64,000 bases of DNA from Owenia fusiformis (GCA_903813345.2 CAIIXF020000006.1:10976348-11040347); one strand, 5' to 3'; positions 26,478-37,927 are shown, counted from the stretch's first letter. Notes: generated by a model from the sequence alone, not told the origin. Program-made: numbers and translations.

Positions 26478-27082
26478 AGTTTAATCCGGTAGCCGACAGG
26501 CGTTTCTTGCATTATTGAATACAAGCTAACCTTATATTCGCGAATGCAACTAACGCCTTCCGGTGTAAAAGGGTAGATGGTCCTATCAAATTATGGTCCT
26601 ACTTTCCATTGATTTAAATGGTGACCTAAATACAACTCTTTCCCCTATTATTGTATCCACAATCAGGGCCAATAAGGGCCTTTAAGAAAGGGGCCCATAA
26701 TCCCCAGGGGACCATAATCTCTTTCACACCGGCTACCTGATTAACCCAGTATAATATGACCAAGTCATTTAAATATGAATGGAATAGTGGCAGGTACTAT
26801 TCGTATTGACATGAGTTTCCAGTAAAATAATAGGTTAATCCGGTAGCCGACAGGCGTTAGTTGCATTTGCGAATACAAGCTAAGACTATGATTTGGGAAT
26901 GGAAGATTTCAGCTTCCGGATTAACCTACCATTCTATGGGCGACTCATTTAAATATGAAAAGAACCTGACAATATTCCATTGATATTTTAATGAATTGCC
27001 CATAAAATAGTAAAGTAGGTTTATCCGGTAGCCGACAGGCGTTAGCGGCATTCGCGAATACAAGCTCCTTTATTTCATAATT
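26478..27082. repeat. Three copies of a 'tccggtagccgacaggcgtt' motif
   Basis: Copies start near 26484, 26834 and 27020. Each has 'tccggtagccgacaggcgtt' followed about 15-20 bp later by 'gaatacaagct', and two are followed by 'atttgggaa'. Spacing is unequal (about 350 and 186 bp), so this is a dispersed rather than simple tandem array. Confidence 0.75.
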
Positions 27083-27860
27083 TGGGAAATATATATTTTC
27101 ACAATATTGTAATAGATGGTGGTTCAAAGTGGAATACATATCATACAAGTGTCACAGATATTTTTAGTGCATATATGGTCTGTCTTTGCATGACTTTGTA
27201 GAACATATCAAAACCCTGGGATCCACAGGGTAACAGTAAGTACATTTCGTTAGATCTTCCGAAGTTCATGCTTCAAAGTTGTCAAAGTTGTAAAAGGGTA
27301 ATCCTTTTTTGAGTACGAAAGCGTACTTTTTGTTCAATAGCCTTTCCCAGCTGCTAATCTTTTGAGTGCATCGTGCATTCAACGAATTGTATTCACTTAT
27401 TAACCAATCAGTGCCAGGAACAAAATGCACGCTTACTTTTTGGGCTAAGTTTAGTGTTTTATGAAGCATGCTACATACAAATGTTACGCTTTTGCTCATT
27501 TACTTTGAGAACTATCTATAGGTACACATTACCAATTGACTCCTAGATTTGAGATTTGTTGGCTGATGAATAACTTGATATTTTATGTCTAAATATATTA
27601 AAGTGGTTAATAGTAATAGTTTTATTGTACACCATAAACTGTTAACGTTTTAGAATTGGGACACAATATATGATTTGATAATAGAACAATACATGTATAT
27701 GTCTTACTGTAAACTCGGTGGTTTGTTTGTTAGTATGTTTTCTTAACAGCTCAATAACTGTTGTATTAATAAGGCGTTATACTATGAAAAAAAGATTGAA
27801 CGATGTAGGCATAGGCAGAGGGAGTATCACACTACCCTACCACGTGAACACATTTAAAAA

Positions 27861-28045
27861 GAATACAGGGTACAGTTAAGTTGCAAATAGAGCGGGTATT
27901 CTTTGTCCTTTTCCATAGGACTTTTCTGGTGATAGTGCGTTGCAAACTGCTCGATGAATCTATACAATGTAAAATCTAGTATTCCTCCAGAACTATGGAA
28001 ATAAACAAAGGTCCTCCATTTGCAACTTCACTGTAGCCTGTATTC
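27861..28045. mobile_element. MITE, 185 bp
   Basis: Inverted ends of about 40 bp: 'gaatacagggtacagttaag' on the left matches the complement of 'cttcactgtagcctgtattc' on the right, continuing inward through 'ttgcaaat'. No coding capacity. Confidence 0.7.
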
Positions 28046-28395
28046 CTTTTAAAGAAATACGGGCTACAGTATTGGGGTATAGTAGTTTGATTTTTCAATA
28101 TATCACTAATCTAGCTTCTTTCCTTGAAAAAACATGAGTTTTGATGTACGTATATCAAACATGGGCCACTGCACTATATTGAACCAGGGTGCCGGTGTTA
28201 CATAATGTGATTTTATGGGCCATCATACAACCACCTCTTGCCCACTTTATTCATGTTTTGGATTACAGTTTATACACAATGCATAAACAGCATGAAACAA
28301 TCATTTCTACTTGTGGATTAGATTTGTATACATCTCTTTGTGAACTGAGTGTTATGTTCAATATGTGAAAATATCATGGACTTAAATTGTACTTA

Positions 28396-28541
28396 TATTT
28401 ATGCCTTTCATTGTCTAGCGTGTGTGTGAGATAGGGAGCCTATTTAAAGACAATTTTAATTACTCTTAATTCAAATAAAGTTAATTAAGCTAATTAATGT
28501 TCTTACCTTATAATTTCTCATTTGATGTGGGGTTATTCGCC
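28396..28541 (-). repeat. B2 direct repeat of retrotransposon 1
   Basis: 146-bp copy of 28886-29031, starting 'tatttatgcctttcattgtc' and ending 'ggttattcgcc'. Forms the 3' terminus of the element. Confidence 0.92.
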
Positions 28542-28600
28542 TCTACATACTTACTATACTTTAATCTATTTGAGGTGGCGATTTTGGGGATGGTGGTGGG

Positions 28601-28892
28601 AACTTGAAATTTGGATTGTATGGCTTGAAGTATGGCTTGCTACGTCTTGCTTGTTATTGTAGATGTTGAAAAGTGCGCCAAATTATGATTCCCGCCGTTG
28701 ACGTCATGTATAGGCTTTAGTTTCGTATTCGCTTTATTTTCGTATTTTCTCAGAGTATTATCTTGGCCTACCTAAATAAGTCTTAATTCATTCTGAAAAA
28801 TAGATCTAAAATATATATATTTGATTTTAGACTTTTTCTGACCCCCTATCCAATGTTGTCATAAATTTATATACTGGCGTATAAGTATTTAT
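28601..28892 (-). repeat. A2 direct repeat of retrotransposon 1
   Basis: 292-bp copy of 34662-34953. It overlaps the edge of B1 by a few bases and is separated from B2 by about 59 bp. Confidence 0.92.
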
Positions 28893-29031
28893 GCCTTTCA
28901 TTGTCTAGCGTGTGTGTGAGATAGGGAGCCTATTTAAAGACAATTTTAATTACTCTTAATTCAAATAAAGTTAATTAAGCTAATTAATGTTCTTACCTTA
29001 TAATTTCTCATTTGATGTGGGGTTATTCGCC
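28886..29031 (-). repeat. B1 direct repeat of retrotransposon 1
   Basis: 146-bp partner of B2, lying just 3' of the recombinase ORF. Followed (29032-29432) by three copies of a 'cttgctaccgctaagta'-like phrase near 29190, 29333 and 29382. Confidence 0.9.
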
Positions 29032-29432
29032 ACTAATTGTGACTTCTATATATACCTTCATTGTTTTTATGATTATGAAGTTACAATTGCCCCACTAATA
29101 ATAAAATTATAATCAAGAAAACCAGTATATTAACAATATGAATATTTTATTGGCATATTTGAATATAAATAAAAGATATAGTCTAATACTTGCTACCGCT
29201 AAGTATCAAACTTATACCTTACAATTGACATATTATAATTATGTGACTTGTTACTTATAAATTATGCTAAGCTTAAGACTATATAATTTTCTTGGACATT
29301 TAATTAAAAGTTATAAAGGATACAATCAAATACTTGCTACCGCTAAGTATCAGACTGATCTTGAACATCATTATTGTGTAACTTGCTACCGCTAAGTTAC
29401 TTGAATCTCAAACTTATTTAAATTGTTATATG

Positions 29433-30299
29433 TTATCTTATATATTTTAAAAAAGCATTAGACTTCCATCTACCCAATCTTTGTATTTCTGTGTCACTGT
29501 AATTTTTTATTGTTACAAAAAATGTAGCTCCACCTATCCTGAAGCTATGCGCTTTAATTGTTTCTGTATCAGCTCCACAACTTCTCAAGATTGATTTTAA
29601 TATATTATTAAAGAACTGTGAAGTTATTGGAGCATTTTGTCTCAAGAATAATGAGCCCTCTTGAAAACCACGTACCTCTAAATATTCCCTGTAAGCTTGA
29701 ACTGGGCAAAAGAGAGGATTGATTTCTTTTTTAATATGAATTGTTTCAGGCTGTATGCTGTGTTTAAAAGATCTAAATCTAATAGTTATTTCACTATTAC
29801 CATTTATTTGAACATCACTAAGCTGTAGATTGTGTTGAGAATTTGTTATTTCCCCTATACGTAGCAATCCATAAAAAGCAAAGAGGTACATGGTCTTCAT
29901 CAGTATGCAATCATATGAAGAATGTAATGCTATGGGTAAATGCATAATCATTTGATGTAATAAATTTTGAGTAATTGGTTGTCTTTTGTCTACACTTGGT
30001 CTCGTCTTTTGCATGCCTAATAGCATTTGTTTAATAATATATGAGTTGGTTGGATCTGAGAAATTATTTATTTTGTGAAAATAAGCTATTGCTGATATAA
30101 TAGTTTGAATTGTTGATGTTGCATAATTTTGTTGCACTAAATATGAAATAAATAAGCTGAGATTTTGCGTAGACAAAGGCAATATTTTTATGTTATAAAT
30201 TTGACCAAATTGTTCTAACTTTTTCCACGATCTTTTATAAACATCATGTGTACTTTCTGTTTGTGCATTGTTTATCAGATTATATCTTATAGATTCCAA
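29433..30299 (-). CDS. Tyrosine recombinase (integrase) of retrotransposon 1
   Basis: 288 residues. The enzyme would join the circular DNA copy of the element to a target site. The C-terminal half has the family layout: Arg in LLRIGEIT (about 147), His-x-x-Arg in HSFRIGG (about 251-254), the GRWKS box, and a candidate nucleophile Tyr in FLKYIR close to the end. The N-terminal half is a core-binding-type helical region. It overlaps the RT ORF by 13 bp in another frame. The stop falls soon after the active-site Tyr, which is short for the family but keeps all key residues. Confidence 0.88.
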   Translation of the reverse strand: MESIRYNLINNAQTESTHDVYKRSWKKLEQFGQIYNIKILPLSTQNLSLFISYLVQQNYATSTIQTIISAIAYFHKINNFSDPTNSYIIKQMLLGMQKTRPSVDKRQPITQNLLHQMIMHLPIALHSSYDCILMKTMYLFAFYGLLRIGEITNSQHNLQLSDVQINGNSEITIRFRSFKHSIQPETIHIKKEINPLFCPVQAYREYLEVRGFQEGSLFLRQNAPITSQFFNNILKSILRSCGADTETIKAHSFRIGGATFFVTIKNYSDTEIQRLGRWKSNAFLKYIR

Positions 30300-31942
30300 T
30301 TCTTCGGTAGAAGATGTTTTGGAACTATTTTTTGGTTCACTTCTGATGATGGATGTGCTTCTCTGAAAACCTGTAATTTACCTCGAGATAAAGCATCCGC
30401 ACCTACATTCTTTAACCCTGGTATGTGTTCTGCTTTTATTAAAATATTATGTTTTAAACAACACAATACTAATGGCCTGAACAGTTTCATAATTGTGGGT
30501 TCTTTAGATGTGCCTTTATTTATGATTTGTTTGACAGCTTCATTATCTGTATAAACTACAATAGCTTTATTTGACAACTCATGTTTCCAAAGTAATATTC
30601 CCAAAACTATTGGAAATATTTCTAGTATTGTTATATGATATGTGGTCCAAGAATCTGGCCATACTCCACATATCCATTCATTGCCAAATATTATTCCATA
30701 TCCTACAGTAGTTGATGAATCTGTATATAATGTTTTATTTGTTCTTATTTGCCATTCATTATCTAGAAAAAAACTTTTCCCATTAAAATCTTTCAAAAAT
30801 GTTTTCCATATTTGTAAATCAGATTTTGCAGATTCATTGATATATACATGCCAATGTAGTTCTTTTGTTTTCATGGAGAGAGATATCAGCCTTCTCAAAA
30901 AGGTTCTACCATATGGAATGATTATGGCACAATAATTCAATACACCTATGATTTGTAATATTTCACGTTTTGTCATTTTCTTTTTATTATACATTTCATC
31001 AATTAAGTGTTTAGCTTTGTCTAATTTCTCTTTTGGCAATCTTGCTTCCATATGTACAGTATCTAATTCTATACCTGCAAAGGTTATGACTTGCAGGGGA
31101 CCTTCTGTTTTCTCTGGTGACATAGGAACTCCTATTTGTTCACACATATTGAGGAATTTCTCAAGAGACTTTTTACACTGTTCTTCAGTGTTTTCAATTA
31201 TTATAAAATCATCTAATATGTGAACCATGTGTGTTATGTTCAATTTATTTTCTCCTATCCATTGCATTGCTGTGCTTAGTAATTCAAAATATTTACAAGA
31301 GACTGACAATCCCATAGGTAAAGTTTTATCATAATAGTAATTCTCATCGACTTTAAAACCTAACATGAAGTAATTTGAAGGATGCATCGGTAAAATTCTA
31401 AAAGCTGACTTAACGTCTGTTTTTGCAAGATATGCATTTTTTCCTAATGATTTTATTTTCTTAATCGTTTCATCTACAGTACCATATTGAACTGTTGCAT
31501 CTTCATGATTTATACCTTCATTTACAGATTTACCTTTTGGTGCTGATAGATTATGAATCATTCGTTGTTCTGATGAGTTTTTCTTAGGTATTGTAAAAAT
31601 TGGAGATATTACCATTCCATCAATTGGACATTTTTTAAAAGGTCCCTCTACTCTTCCTAAATTGATTTCCTTTTGAACTTTATTTAACACTGTATCTAAA
31701 TGCTTGATATTTTGATTAGTATCTTTCCTATTCAATTCTGATCCATGAAAGGGAATTTTAAATCCTTCAGAAAAACCTAACTTGATTTCTTCCACTAATT
31801 TTTCATCATAACCTGATAACCATTCTAATAATGTTTGCAATTTGACAGGAGTTGGAAGTTTTGAAATGTTAGTTTTTTCGCTTTCGACTGTATTGGAATT
31901 TTCCTTTTCCTTTTCCTCGAAAAGGATTAGCCTTGGCTTCAT
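30287..31942 (-). CDS. Reverse transcriptase / RNase H of retrotransposon 1
   Basis: 551 residues beginning MKPRLILFEE. RT blocks: SPIFTIPKK (about 113), AKTDVKSAFR (catalytic Asp, about 175), LPMGLSVSCKYF (about 208), and ILDDF (about 242-246), the LDD form usual in DIRS-order elements. RNase H follows with YTDSS (about 410), a Glu in LEIFPIV, YTDNEAV (about 484) and GADALSRG near the end. Its start overlaps the Gag ORF end by 74 bp, so translation probably relies on frameshift, reinitiation or a spliced mRNA. No DNA methyltransferase domain is present, in line with Ngaro/PAT rather than DIRS1. Confidence 0.92.
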   Translation of the reverse strand: MKPRLILFEEKEKENSNTVESEKTNISKLPTPVKLQTLLEWLSGYDEKLVEEIKLGFSEGFKIPFHGSELNRKDTNQNIKHLDTVLNKVQKEINLGRVEGPFKKCPIDGMVISPIFTIPKKNSSEQRMIHNLSAPKGKSVNEGINHEDATVQYGTVDETIKKIKSLGKNAYLAKTDVKSAFRILPMHPSNYFMLGFKVDENYYYDKTLPMGLSVSCKYFELLSTAMQWIGENKLNITHMVHILDDFIIIENTEEQCKKSLEKFLNMCEQIGVPMSPEKTEGPLQVITFAGIELDTVHMEARLPKEKLDKAKHLIDEMYNKKKMTKREILQIIGVLNYCAIIIPYGRTFLRRLISLSMKTKELHWHVYINESAKSDLQIWKTFLKDFNGKSFFLDNEWQIRTNKTLYTDSSTTVGYGIIFGNEWICGVWPDSWTTYHITILEIFPIVLGILLWKHELSNKAIVVYTDNEAVKQIINKGTSKEPTIMKLFRPLVLCCLKHNILIKAEHIPGLKNVGADALSRGKLQVFREAHPSSEVNQKIVPKHLLPKNWNL

Positions 31943-33107
31943 TGCAATTTATTGCTCTATGGACCTCACCTTCCCCACAAGCTGGACAATAATGATGGCC
32001 CACACATGAATCTCCCTTTTCACATTTTTTCCCCTTATGGAACTTCCAACAAAACCCATTGGGTATGAATGGTTCTATTGTGTTATCAGAACGATCTGAA
32101 CGTTTTAAATTATCTTGGTCTGATTTATCCACATTAACTTTGTAATAAGGTGTTGCTTTCAACCATTTTGCCCCATCAATCACATCCCAAGGTGCAAGGG
32201 TATTAGCTCTAGCTTGTCTGAATGATCTGTCATATTGCCCCCAATTCATACCTCTATTCTTCATTTCTAGAATGTTTGCCATATAAGACATCAATGCTGG
32301 AGCAGTTTGAGGATATTTCAAGATGTATATGCTTATATATGTATACATTGCCTTGGACCAATCAGGATATGACAGAAACTTTTTCCCCTTTTTGGTAGGA
32401 ATGATGATTTGATTTCCTTGTTTTATAGTTACCTCAAAACCTTCATTTTCATTTTCAAGATCATCTTGGATTAGCTTATGCAATTCTACAAATTCATTGG
32501 ACCATATTTTATCTCGAAGTGAAGAGTTAATAATGCTACCTATCATGTCGGCATTTGGAACTGCATTTAGGCAGAACATACCTGGGTTTTGTGGTGGTGG
32601 GATGATATTTGGTGGAAAATTTTGACCTCCAATCTGTCCTATATTAGGAATTGCTTGTGGAGCATTGGATATATTAGGCCAGTTATTTGATGGATTCAAA
32701 TGTTGTTGATTTGTCATATTAGTGCTTGCTGTACTTGTGCTTTGAGTAGCTGTTTGTGTGGTATTTATTGGTGGAGCTCCTTGAGACGCTGAAGGTGAAG
32801 TTGATGATATCGGATTATTGAAGCTCAAATTGGGAAACATGGTTGGAGTGAAATTAGTCATTTGAGGTGGGCCCATTGTCCACTTTTGATAAGGAGAATA
32901 CCAATTTGGCATTTGCCAATTTTGCATTGGCTGATAAACCTGTCCCCATTGTGGTTGTATTTGAAAGGTTGGAGTAGCTTGAGGTATTATATTTGCTGTA
33001 GTTTTAGGAGTGGTATCAATTCTGGGGGGTGACTCTTTTGTCTTTCTTTGATCATCTGTTGCTCGCTTTGAGTAACTATGCTCTCCTGTAGTATCTTTAT
33101 CTGCCAT
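31869..33107 (-). CDS. Gag-like protein with CCCH zinc finger, retrotransposon 1
   Basis: 412 residues. The first 170 are Pro/Gln/Asn/Thr-rich and low in complexity. A more ordered central part (about 185-335) may be the capsid-like region. Near the C-terminus CWKFHKGKKC, CEKGDSC and a downstream His give C-x8-C-x5-C-x3-H, the spacing of CCCH RNA-binding fingers rather than the CCHC knuckle usual in Gag. A further Cys/His cluster (YCPACGEGEVHRAINC) follows. Inferred role: binding and packaging element RNA. Confidence 0.75.
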   Translation of the reverse strand: MADKDTTGEHSYSKRATDDQRKTKESPPRIDTTPKTTANIIPQATPTFQIQPQWGQVYQPMQNWQMPNWYSPYQKWTMGPPQMTNFTPTMFPNLSFNNPISSTSPSASQGAPPINTTQTATQSTSTASTNMTNQQHLNPSNNWPNISNAPQAIPNIGQIGGQNFPPNIIPPPQNPGMFCLNAVPNADMIGSIINSSLRDKIWSNEFVELHKLIQDDLENENEGFEVTIKQGNQIIIPTKKGKKFLSYPDWSKAMYTYISIYILKYPQTAPALMSYMANILEMKNRGMNWGQYDRSFRQARANTLAPWDVIDGAKWLKATPYYKVNVDKSDQDNLKRSDRSDNTIEPFIPNGFCWKFHKGKKCEKGDSCVGHHYCPACGEGEVHRAINCNEAKANPFRGKGKGKFQYSRKRKN

Positions 33108-33595
33108 CAGGCCTAATAAAGAAACAACTATTGCTAATGAGATTGCTCCCGAGCTATGGTAGTGAAATTGACCTTTTTAAATCAATTTCACTGGCCCATG
33201 CCAAACCTTGTTAAAATAGACTATTCTATTCCAACGCTATATAGTTGTCTCTTGCAATTAAAGTACTTCAAAAGTGAAAGAAATGAGTAATTATATTATC
33301 TAGTTAAAAAGAAAAAATATTTAATTGAATTATTAAAAATCGTACTTTAATTACATGCCTGTGACACTCTTTACTTTAGTTTTAACATTTAAGTTATCAA
33401 CTAAAGTTAAATAGTATTGTTAATACTGTTGCTATATTATTAATACTGTTAATAATGCTAAAGCTATGCTAAAGTTATGCTAATATATTTGAATAACAAA
33501 TAAGTCAAAGAAATTCATTATTTAATGTTTCCTCAACTGCTTTTAAGATACTTTGAACTATTTGTATTCAATATTAAAAACAATTAGATACTTAC

Positions 33596-34204
33596 TTAAC
33601 TATCTAATATACCCAATGCATGGATAAATGCGTATTTAATTGCCTTCTTATGCTTTGATAGGCCTTGATAATTTAAGTGAGTACCATCGCTCTTTAAAAG
33701 TCCACTTGTAACTACATCCTCCAATCCTCTTGATCGCCAGAAAATAAAGTCATGAAAATTTTGCTGTTGATGAAGTTCTTTGTTGACGCCATTAATGATT
33801 ATATTGGTACGTTCAACATCATTTTTGTGCTTTAAATGTTTCCAATGATATGATCTATTCAGAATTTTTCCAACTAAAATTACATTTTTCTCAGAAAGTT
33901 TCTTTTGAATGATGGAAATGGCCTTTAAATAGTTCTCTGTTATAGTTGAAATGTGAAAATTGATTGATTTGGAGTAATTTTTTCCAGCGTCAGAACAATC
34001 ATTACCCGCGGTTTGCAAGAACACAATGTTGGGTCTAAGGGTTTTAAAATTCACTGTTGAATAATCTAAATCATCAATGTGACCTCCGGGCTTAAAGTGC
34101 CATGTTATTTTTGTTTTAGATTTAAATTTCCATTTGGGATTAGCATTAAAAACATTTCCAACTAAACTGCTACCTACTATAGCTAACTTCATTTCGTTAT
34201 CCAT
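33596..34204 (-). CDS. SGNH/GDSL hydrolase-like protein, retrotransposon 1
   Basis: 202 residues. Block I is IVGSSLVGN with the likely nucleophile Ser (about 12). TAGNDCSD (about 65) resembles the block III Gly-x-Asn-Asp, and SDGTHLN (about 172-178) gives the Asp-x-x-His of block V. SGNH enzymes are esterases or lipases; similar ORFs are known in some Ngaro and other retrotransposons, where the role is unproven. Here it is the first ORF, 5' of Gag, about 490 bp upstream of it. It lies inside the element, so it travels with it. Confidence 0.75.
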   Translation of the reverse strand: MDNEMKLAIVGSSLVGNVFNANPKWKFKSKTKITWHFKPGGHIDDLDYSTVNFKTLRPNIVFLQTAGNDCSDAGKNYSKSINFHISTITENYLKAISIIQKKLSEKNVILVGKILNRSYHWKHLKHKNDVERTNIIINGVNKELHQQQNFHDFIFWRSRGLEDVVTSGLLKSDGTHLNYQGLSKHKKAIKYAFIHALGILDS

Positions 34205-34661
34205 ACTCTGAAAGAGATTTTTTATTCAATAGATTTATCTATGTATCAAAGAGAAAATCTAAATATATAAGCAGAAGTGCCAAAGGGAAAGGACTAAAAG
34301 TTGTAATGGAACTTAGCAAGAAAAGCAAACTCTAAGTGCATACCACTTATTATAAACACTTTAAAGAGTGTCAGCAAGAAAGCAGACTCTAATTGTAAAG
34401 TTGTCATAAGAAATTAGAACCTTAATAACTCCTATCACAATCTAATTTGAAAAGAACAAGATCGTTTTACTAAATTAGGATCAGAGGATGTGTACTAGGA
34501 CTATGCTAGCTTATTGTTTTCATAGTTGTCTGTTACATCTATCTACATCTATGTTTTGACTATGCATTATTTCAACATCTAATGGACTTTTAGTATATTC
34601 TATGATTATTTAATTATCATTATTATGCTTTAATTGTACTTACTCTATGATGATTTGACTT

Positions 34662-34953
34662 AACTTGAAATATGGATTGTATGGCTTGAAGTATGGCTTG
34701 CTACGTCTTGCTTGTTATTGTAGATGTTGAAAAGTGCGCCAAATTATGATTCCCGCCGTTGACGTCATGTATAGGCTTTAGTTTCGTATTCGCTTTATTT
34801 TCGTATTTTCTCAGAGTATTATCTTGGCCTACCTAAATAAGTCTTAATTCATTCTGAAAAATAGATCTAAAATATATATATTTGATTTTAGACTTTTTCT
34901 GACCCCCTATCCAATGTTGTCATAAATTTATATACTGGCGTATAAGTATTTAT
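34662..34953 (-). repeat. A1 direct repeat of retrotransposon 1
   Basis: 292-bp copy at the 5' end of the element, reading on the minus strand. It should contain the promoter. Confidence 0.92.
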
Positions 34954-37655
34954 AACCTGACCACATTTGCATATGTTCAACAACTGACTGAGTGATCGAG
35001 TTCATCAAACAATGTTCGTAATAGAGGTCATGAACTTTGCTTTATTCATAATCCTATTTCTGCAACTGACTCATATTATGCATCTTATTATATAATATTA
35101 TATGATTTATTTTGATTAGCAGTGTCTCATTAGCCATTGGTGGCTCGAGGCTTTTTGGATGATTGTACAGATGTATATGTATGAAATTAAGCATGCGACA
35201 CTTAAATAAAAAACAATACAATATTAAGCTTATAAACTTGCTGATCATATGATTTTAATATTTTAATACTACATGATACTCATATCAAAATACCAATGTA
35301 TTTGTGAACAACTCTTACGTTTGATATTGTACGAATTTTCTGATTTGCTGTAGTAGTCGTAAATGCAACATATAACAATGTTATGTTACTTTGTGTCATA
35401 TGAAAAATAAATTCGTACAAAGATGAGTTTTATTTCGTTTGTTATTCAATGTAGAATACACGTTGTACATTATTTCATGTATAGGATATTGACAATAATC
35501 AGACTATCGTATTACAATACAGAAGAATAAAAGAGATAATGATATATGCATTCTAATTTGAGATTGACATGCGTAAAGGTATCAATATTTTATATAGTAT
35601 TTCATTTTATCCCTCCCATCCCATCCCACCCGCTCATCAGCAATCCCCAGAAAATTCGTTCGGTGCTTTTAAATGTTAATAGTTCGGTTGAGTTTTAAAA
35701 ATAAATCTTAAGCACTTTAAATCTAGATAAAATATTCATGATTTGATTGTGATTATCATTTCTAATTATTACATGACGGTTCCATTACATTCAATGCGTA
35801 TCTAATCCTCATAGTTTATACTCGATTTTCGACAGGTGAAGGTAATATATCAACCCTCGGTCCCTACTATTTCTCGTGTAGATATATTGCATAACTTTCT
35901 CAGATATATCCTGTATATTAAATACATTAAATAACATTATATATGTTAGTCTCAGCCTAGACAGTATATATATCAATTTTATTGGATAATGCCATAGGCT
36001 TTCCCACGATAATGCGTAAATTCGAATGAACTTGAAATGAAATTCAACATCCAAAATGTGTTAATTTGATCATCCACCGTGTAACTAAAAGCATATTCAT
36101 GGCCTATTTGCCTTAAAATACGATTGTGATTATGATTTCGAATTCTGTTCTCCATATGTAAAATCTAGAAACATAACAGAGTTAAGTTACACGAAATTCA
36201 GCCAACTTGAACATGAAGTCTTGTCAATTTACTTAATCGTTGATTGATTTCTAGGTTTATTAGAATTAAAAGAACGAACGTTTCATCAAACGAGTCCTAT
36301 ATTCAATATCTATTCGTTGGGCCCATTCTTTAAATGTAACTATATTCTTTTAACTTTAAAAGTATCTGTTTAGTGCTACTTTAACATATATTCATTATTT
36401 TTATCCGCACAACAGTATCAAACGTTAATGCACAACTAGCCATGCCAAGACATGGCCACTACCCTCGGCCAAAGTAAAATACAAGGTCCTCATTCTTTAA
36501 TGATTATGTTTCAATTGATTTAGTTTAGTGATTTAAATGTAGGAAAATGAGTCGCTGTGATGTCATATCTGGCGCAGCAATTTCAGAGTCACTGCAAAAA
36601 ATTGAAACATCAGTCGGATCATAAGACTAAATAAAAAAGCTATTTAGGGATGAATAACATTCGGTGAAATCCGTGATATCGTTATATCATTCGTTAATTG
36701 TCAAAGCTGCGCCCATTTCTCGGTGCAGGCAGATATAAGGCGGCCAGACTGGGCATACACAAAATGTATTGTATGTGCTCCTTGGGTTGCACTCGGGTGC
36801 TATCAACATCGAACACACACACGTTTAAGATACACAGAGATAATTAAGGGATGAGTGACAAAGGGATGTTAAAAACAGGTGGCTATTGCAATTGATATTT
36901 TAATGTAACTTTAGTATGTAAGAATCTTTTCATCAATAAAAATAACATCTTAGATATTACAGCTACATGTACAATGTGAGTGTATTTAAAAATGTAGTAC
37001 ATAGCTAGTTCTATCTATAAAGATGTCTGATGACAAAAAGCTCAATTTTCCTTGATGTCGTGGTCAATGGGACTTTAACACGTGAACTAATGTTTTTTAT
37101 TTTTTTGTTTTAAAGTCACTTATAGCAAACCTAATCTAACAATTATCTCACTATATGCTTATGACATATTCATGTATACGTTGTTTGTCTTTTTTTCAAA
37201 TCAACCCACGGAAATATGCAATACACCAAGTTAAAAAAGTGGTACAAATCATAAAAGCGACGTTGGGTGTTTCACTAGTAATTTTTATATGAAAAATCTA
37301 CAAATTAAACTATGACTATTCAAAAGAGGTCATTCAAATCTATATTATGTAAAAAAATCAAATTTGTCCGAATCAGGGATAACGCTCAATTAGAGTGACG
37401 AACTTTGTTCTCCAAACCGAGAATGGTCTTTTATGAAAAAAGTTATGAAAACACATCACCAGATCATGTAAAGCTGTTTTACCTAAAAGATCGTTTTTAT
37501 CTTCACCCTTCGATTGGATTTCATGAAAAAATATTTTTATGAAAAAATAGGATTTGTAGGATATCGACGCTCTAACATGTAGTTTTAATCACACGCAGGT
37601 ATCTGGTTTTATTGCGTGTAGAATGTATCGATATCAGGACCGCTACATGCCAGTG
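34954..37655. other. Interior of the 21-kb element between the two retrotransposons
   Basis: AT-rich and non-coding by eye. It includes a diverged MITE copy (about 36950-37428) and, at about 37430-37560, a diverged copy of part of the terminal repeat ('gaaaacacatca', then 'tttatgaaaaaat'). Confidence 0.5.
36950..37428. mobile_element. Diverged MITE, same family as 54098-54637
   Basis: Ends with 'tctccaaaccgagaatggtc', shared with the MITE in the farnesyl synthase intron. The interior shares 'gtcaatgggactttaacac' and 'tgacaaaaagctcaa', in the opposite orientation to that copy. Left end uncertain. Confidence 0.5.
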
Positions 37656-37744
37656 ACCTTGCTCCTTTCTGTCGTATTAAAAAAGCAAAAATAACATATC
37701 ACGGTGGGGTGCGAACCACTCGCCTGGGACTTGGTTATTCACTA
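37656..37744. repeat. Inner part of the right terminal inverted repeat, 21-kb element
   Basis: The complement of 24425-24512. It is severed from the rest of the right terminal repeat (43031-44376) by the second retrotransposon, and the junctions are exact to about a base. Confidence 0.85.
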
Positions 37745-37833
37745 TTAAGTAAACTAAACTCCACGTTTACCAAAAACATAGAACACAACTACCAAATTAA
37801 CTTTCAAATAGTAATGGCCTTGTGGGCGAGTAT
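37745..37833 (-). repeat. B2 direct repeat of retrotransposon 2
   Basis: 89-bp copy of 38835-38923, 'ttaagtaaactaaactccac' through 'ttgtgggcgagtat'. Marks the 3' terminus. Confidence 0.92.
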
Positions 37834-37927
37834 GACATTTATTCATCAGTCCATTTACATCAAGCAACTATACACCCCGTTCCATATCACAAATCTCAAC
37901 ATCTGAATGTTACTCTGAGCAACATTT

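Larger units (their letters stand above)
24513..28395. other. Interior of the 21-kb element, left of the first retrotransposon
   Basis: AT-rich and non-coding by eye. It has a 'tattgcattg' microsatellite-like run near 24990-25040, a motif repeated three times (26480-27080) and a MITE (27861-28045). No ORF here resembles a known protein. Confidence 0.55.
28396..34953 (-). mobile_element. Ngaro/PAT-like tyrosine-recombinase retrotransposon 1
   Basis: Split direct repeats on the minus strand: A1 (34953-34662), ORFs, B1 (29031-28886), A2 (28892-28601), B2 (28541-28396). A is 292 bp, B is 146 bp, and copies are nearly identical. This A1-ORFs-B1-A2-B2 plan marks the non-DIRS1 branches of the DIRS order. 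Four ORFs: SGNH hydrolase, Gag-like, RT/RNase H, tyrosine recombinase. All are open, so the copy may be intact. No target duplication is visible, as expected for recombinase-mediated integration. Confidence 0.92.

Noticed and set aside
28396-34953. LTR retrotransposon
   Set aside because: The repeats are split and permuted (A1-B1-A2-B2), there is no protease or DDE integrase, and a tyrosine recombinase is present.
24513-37655. The retrotransposon ORFs as cargo genes of the 21-kb element
   Set aside because: Each set is bounded by its own split direct repeats, and for the second the empty site is visible, so they are later insertions.
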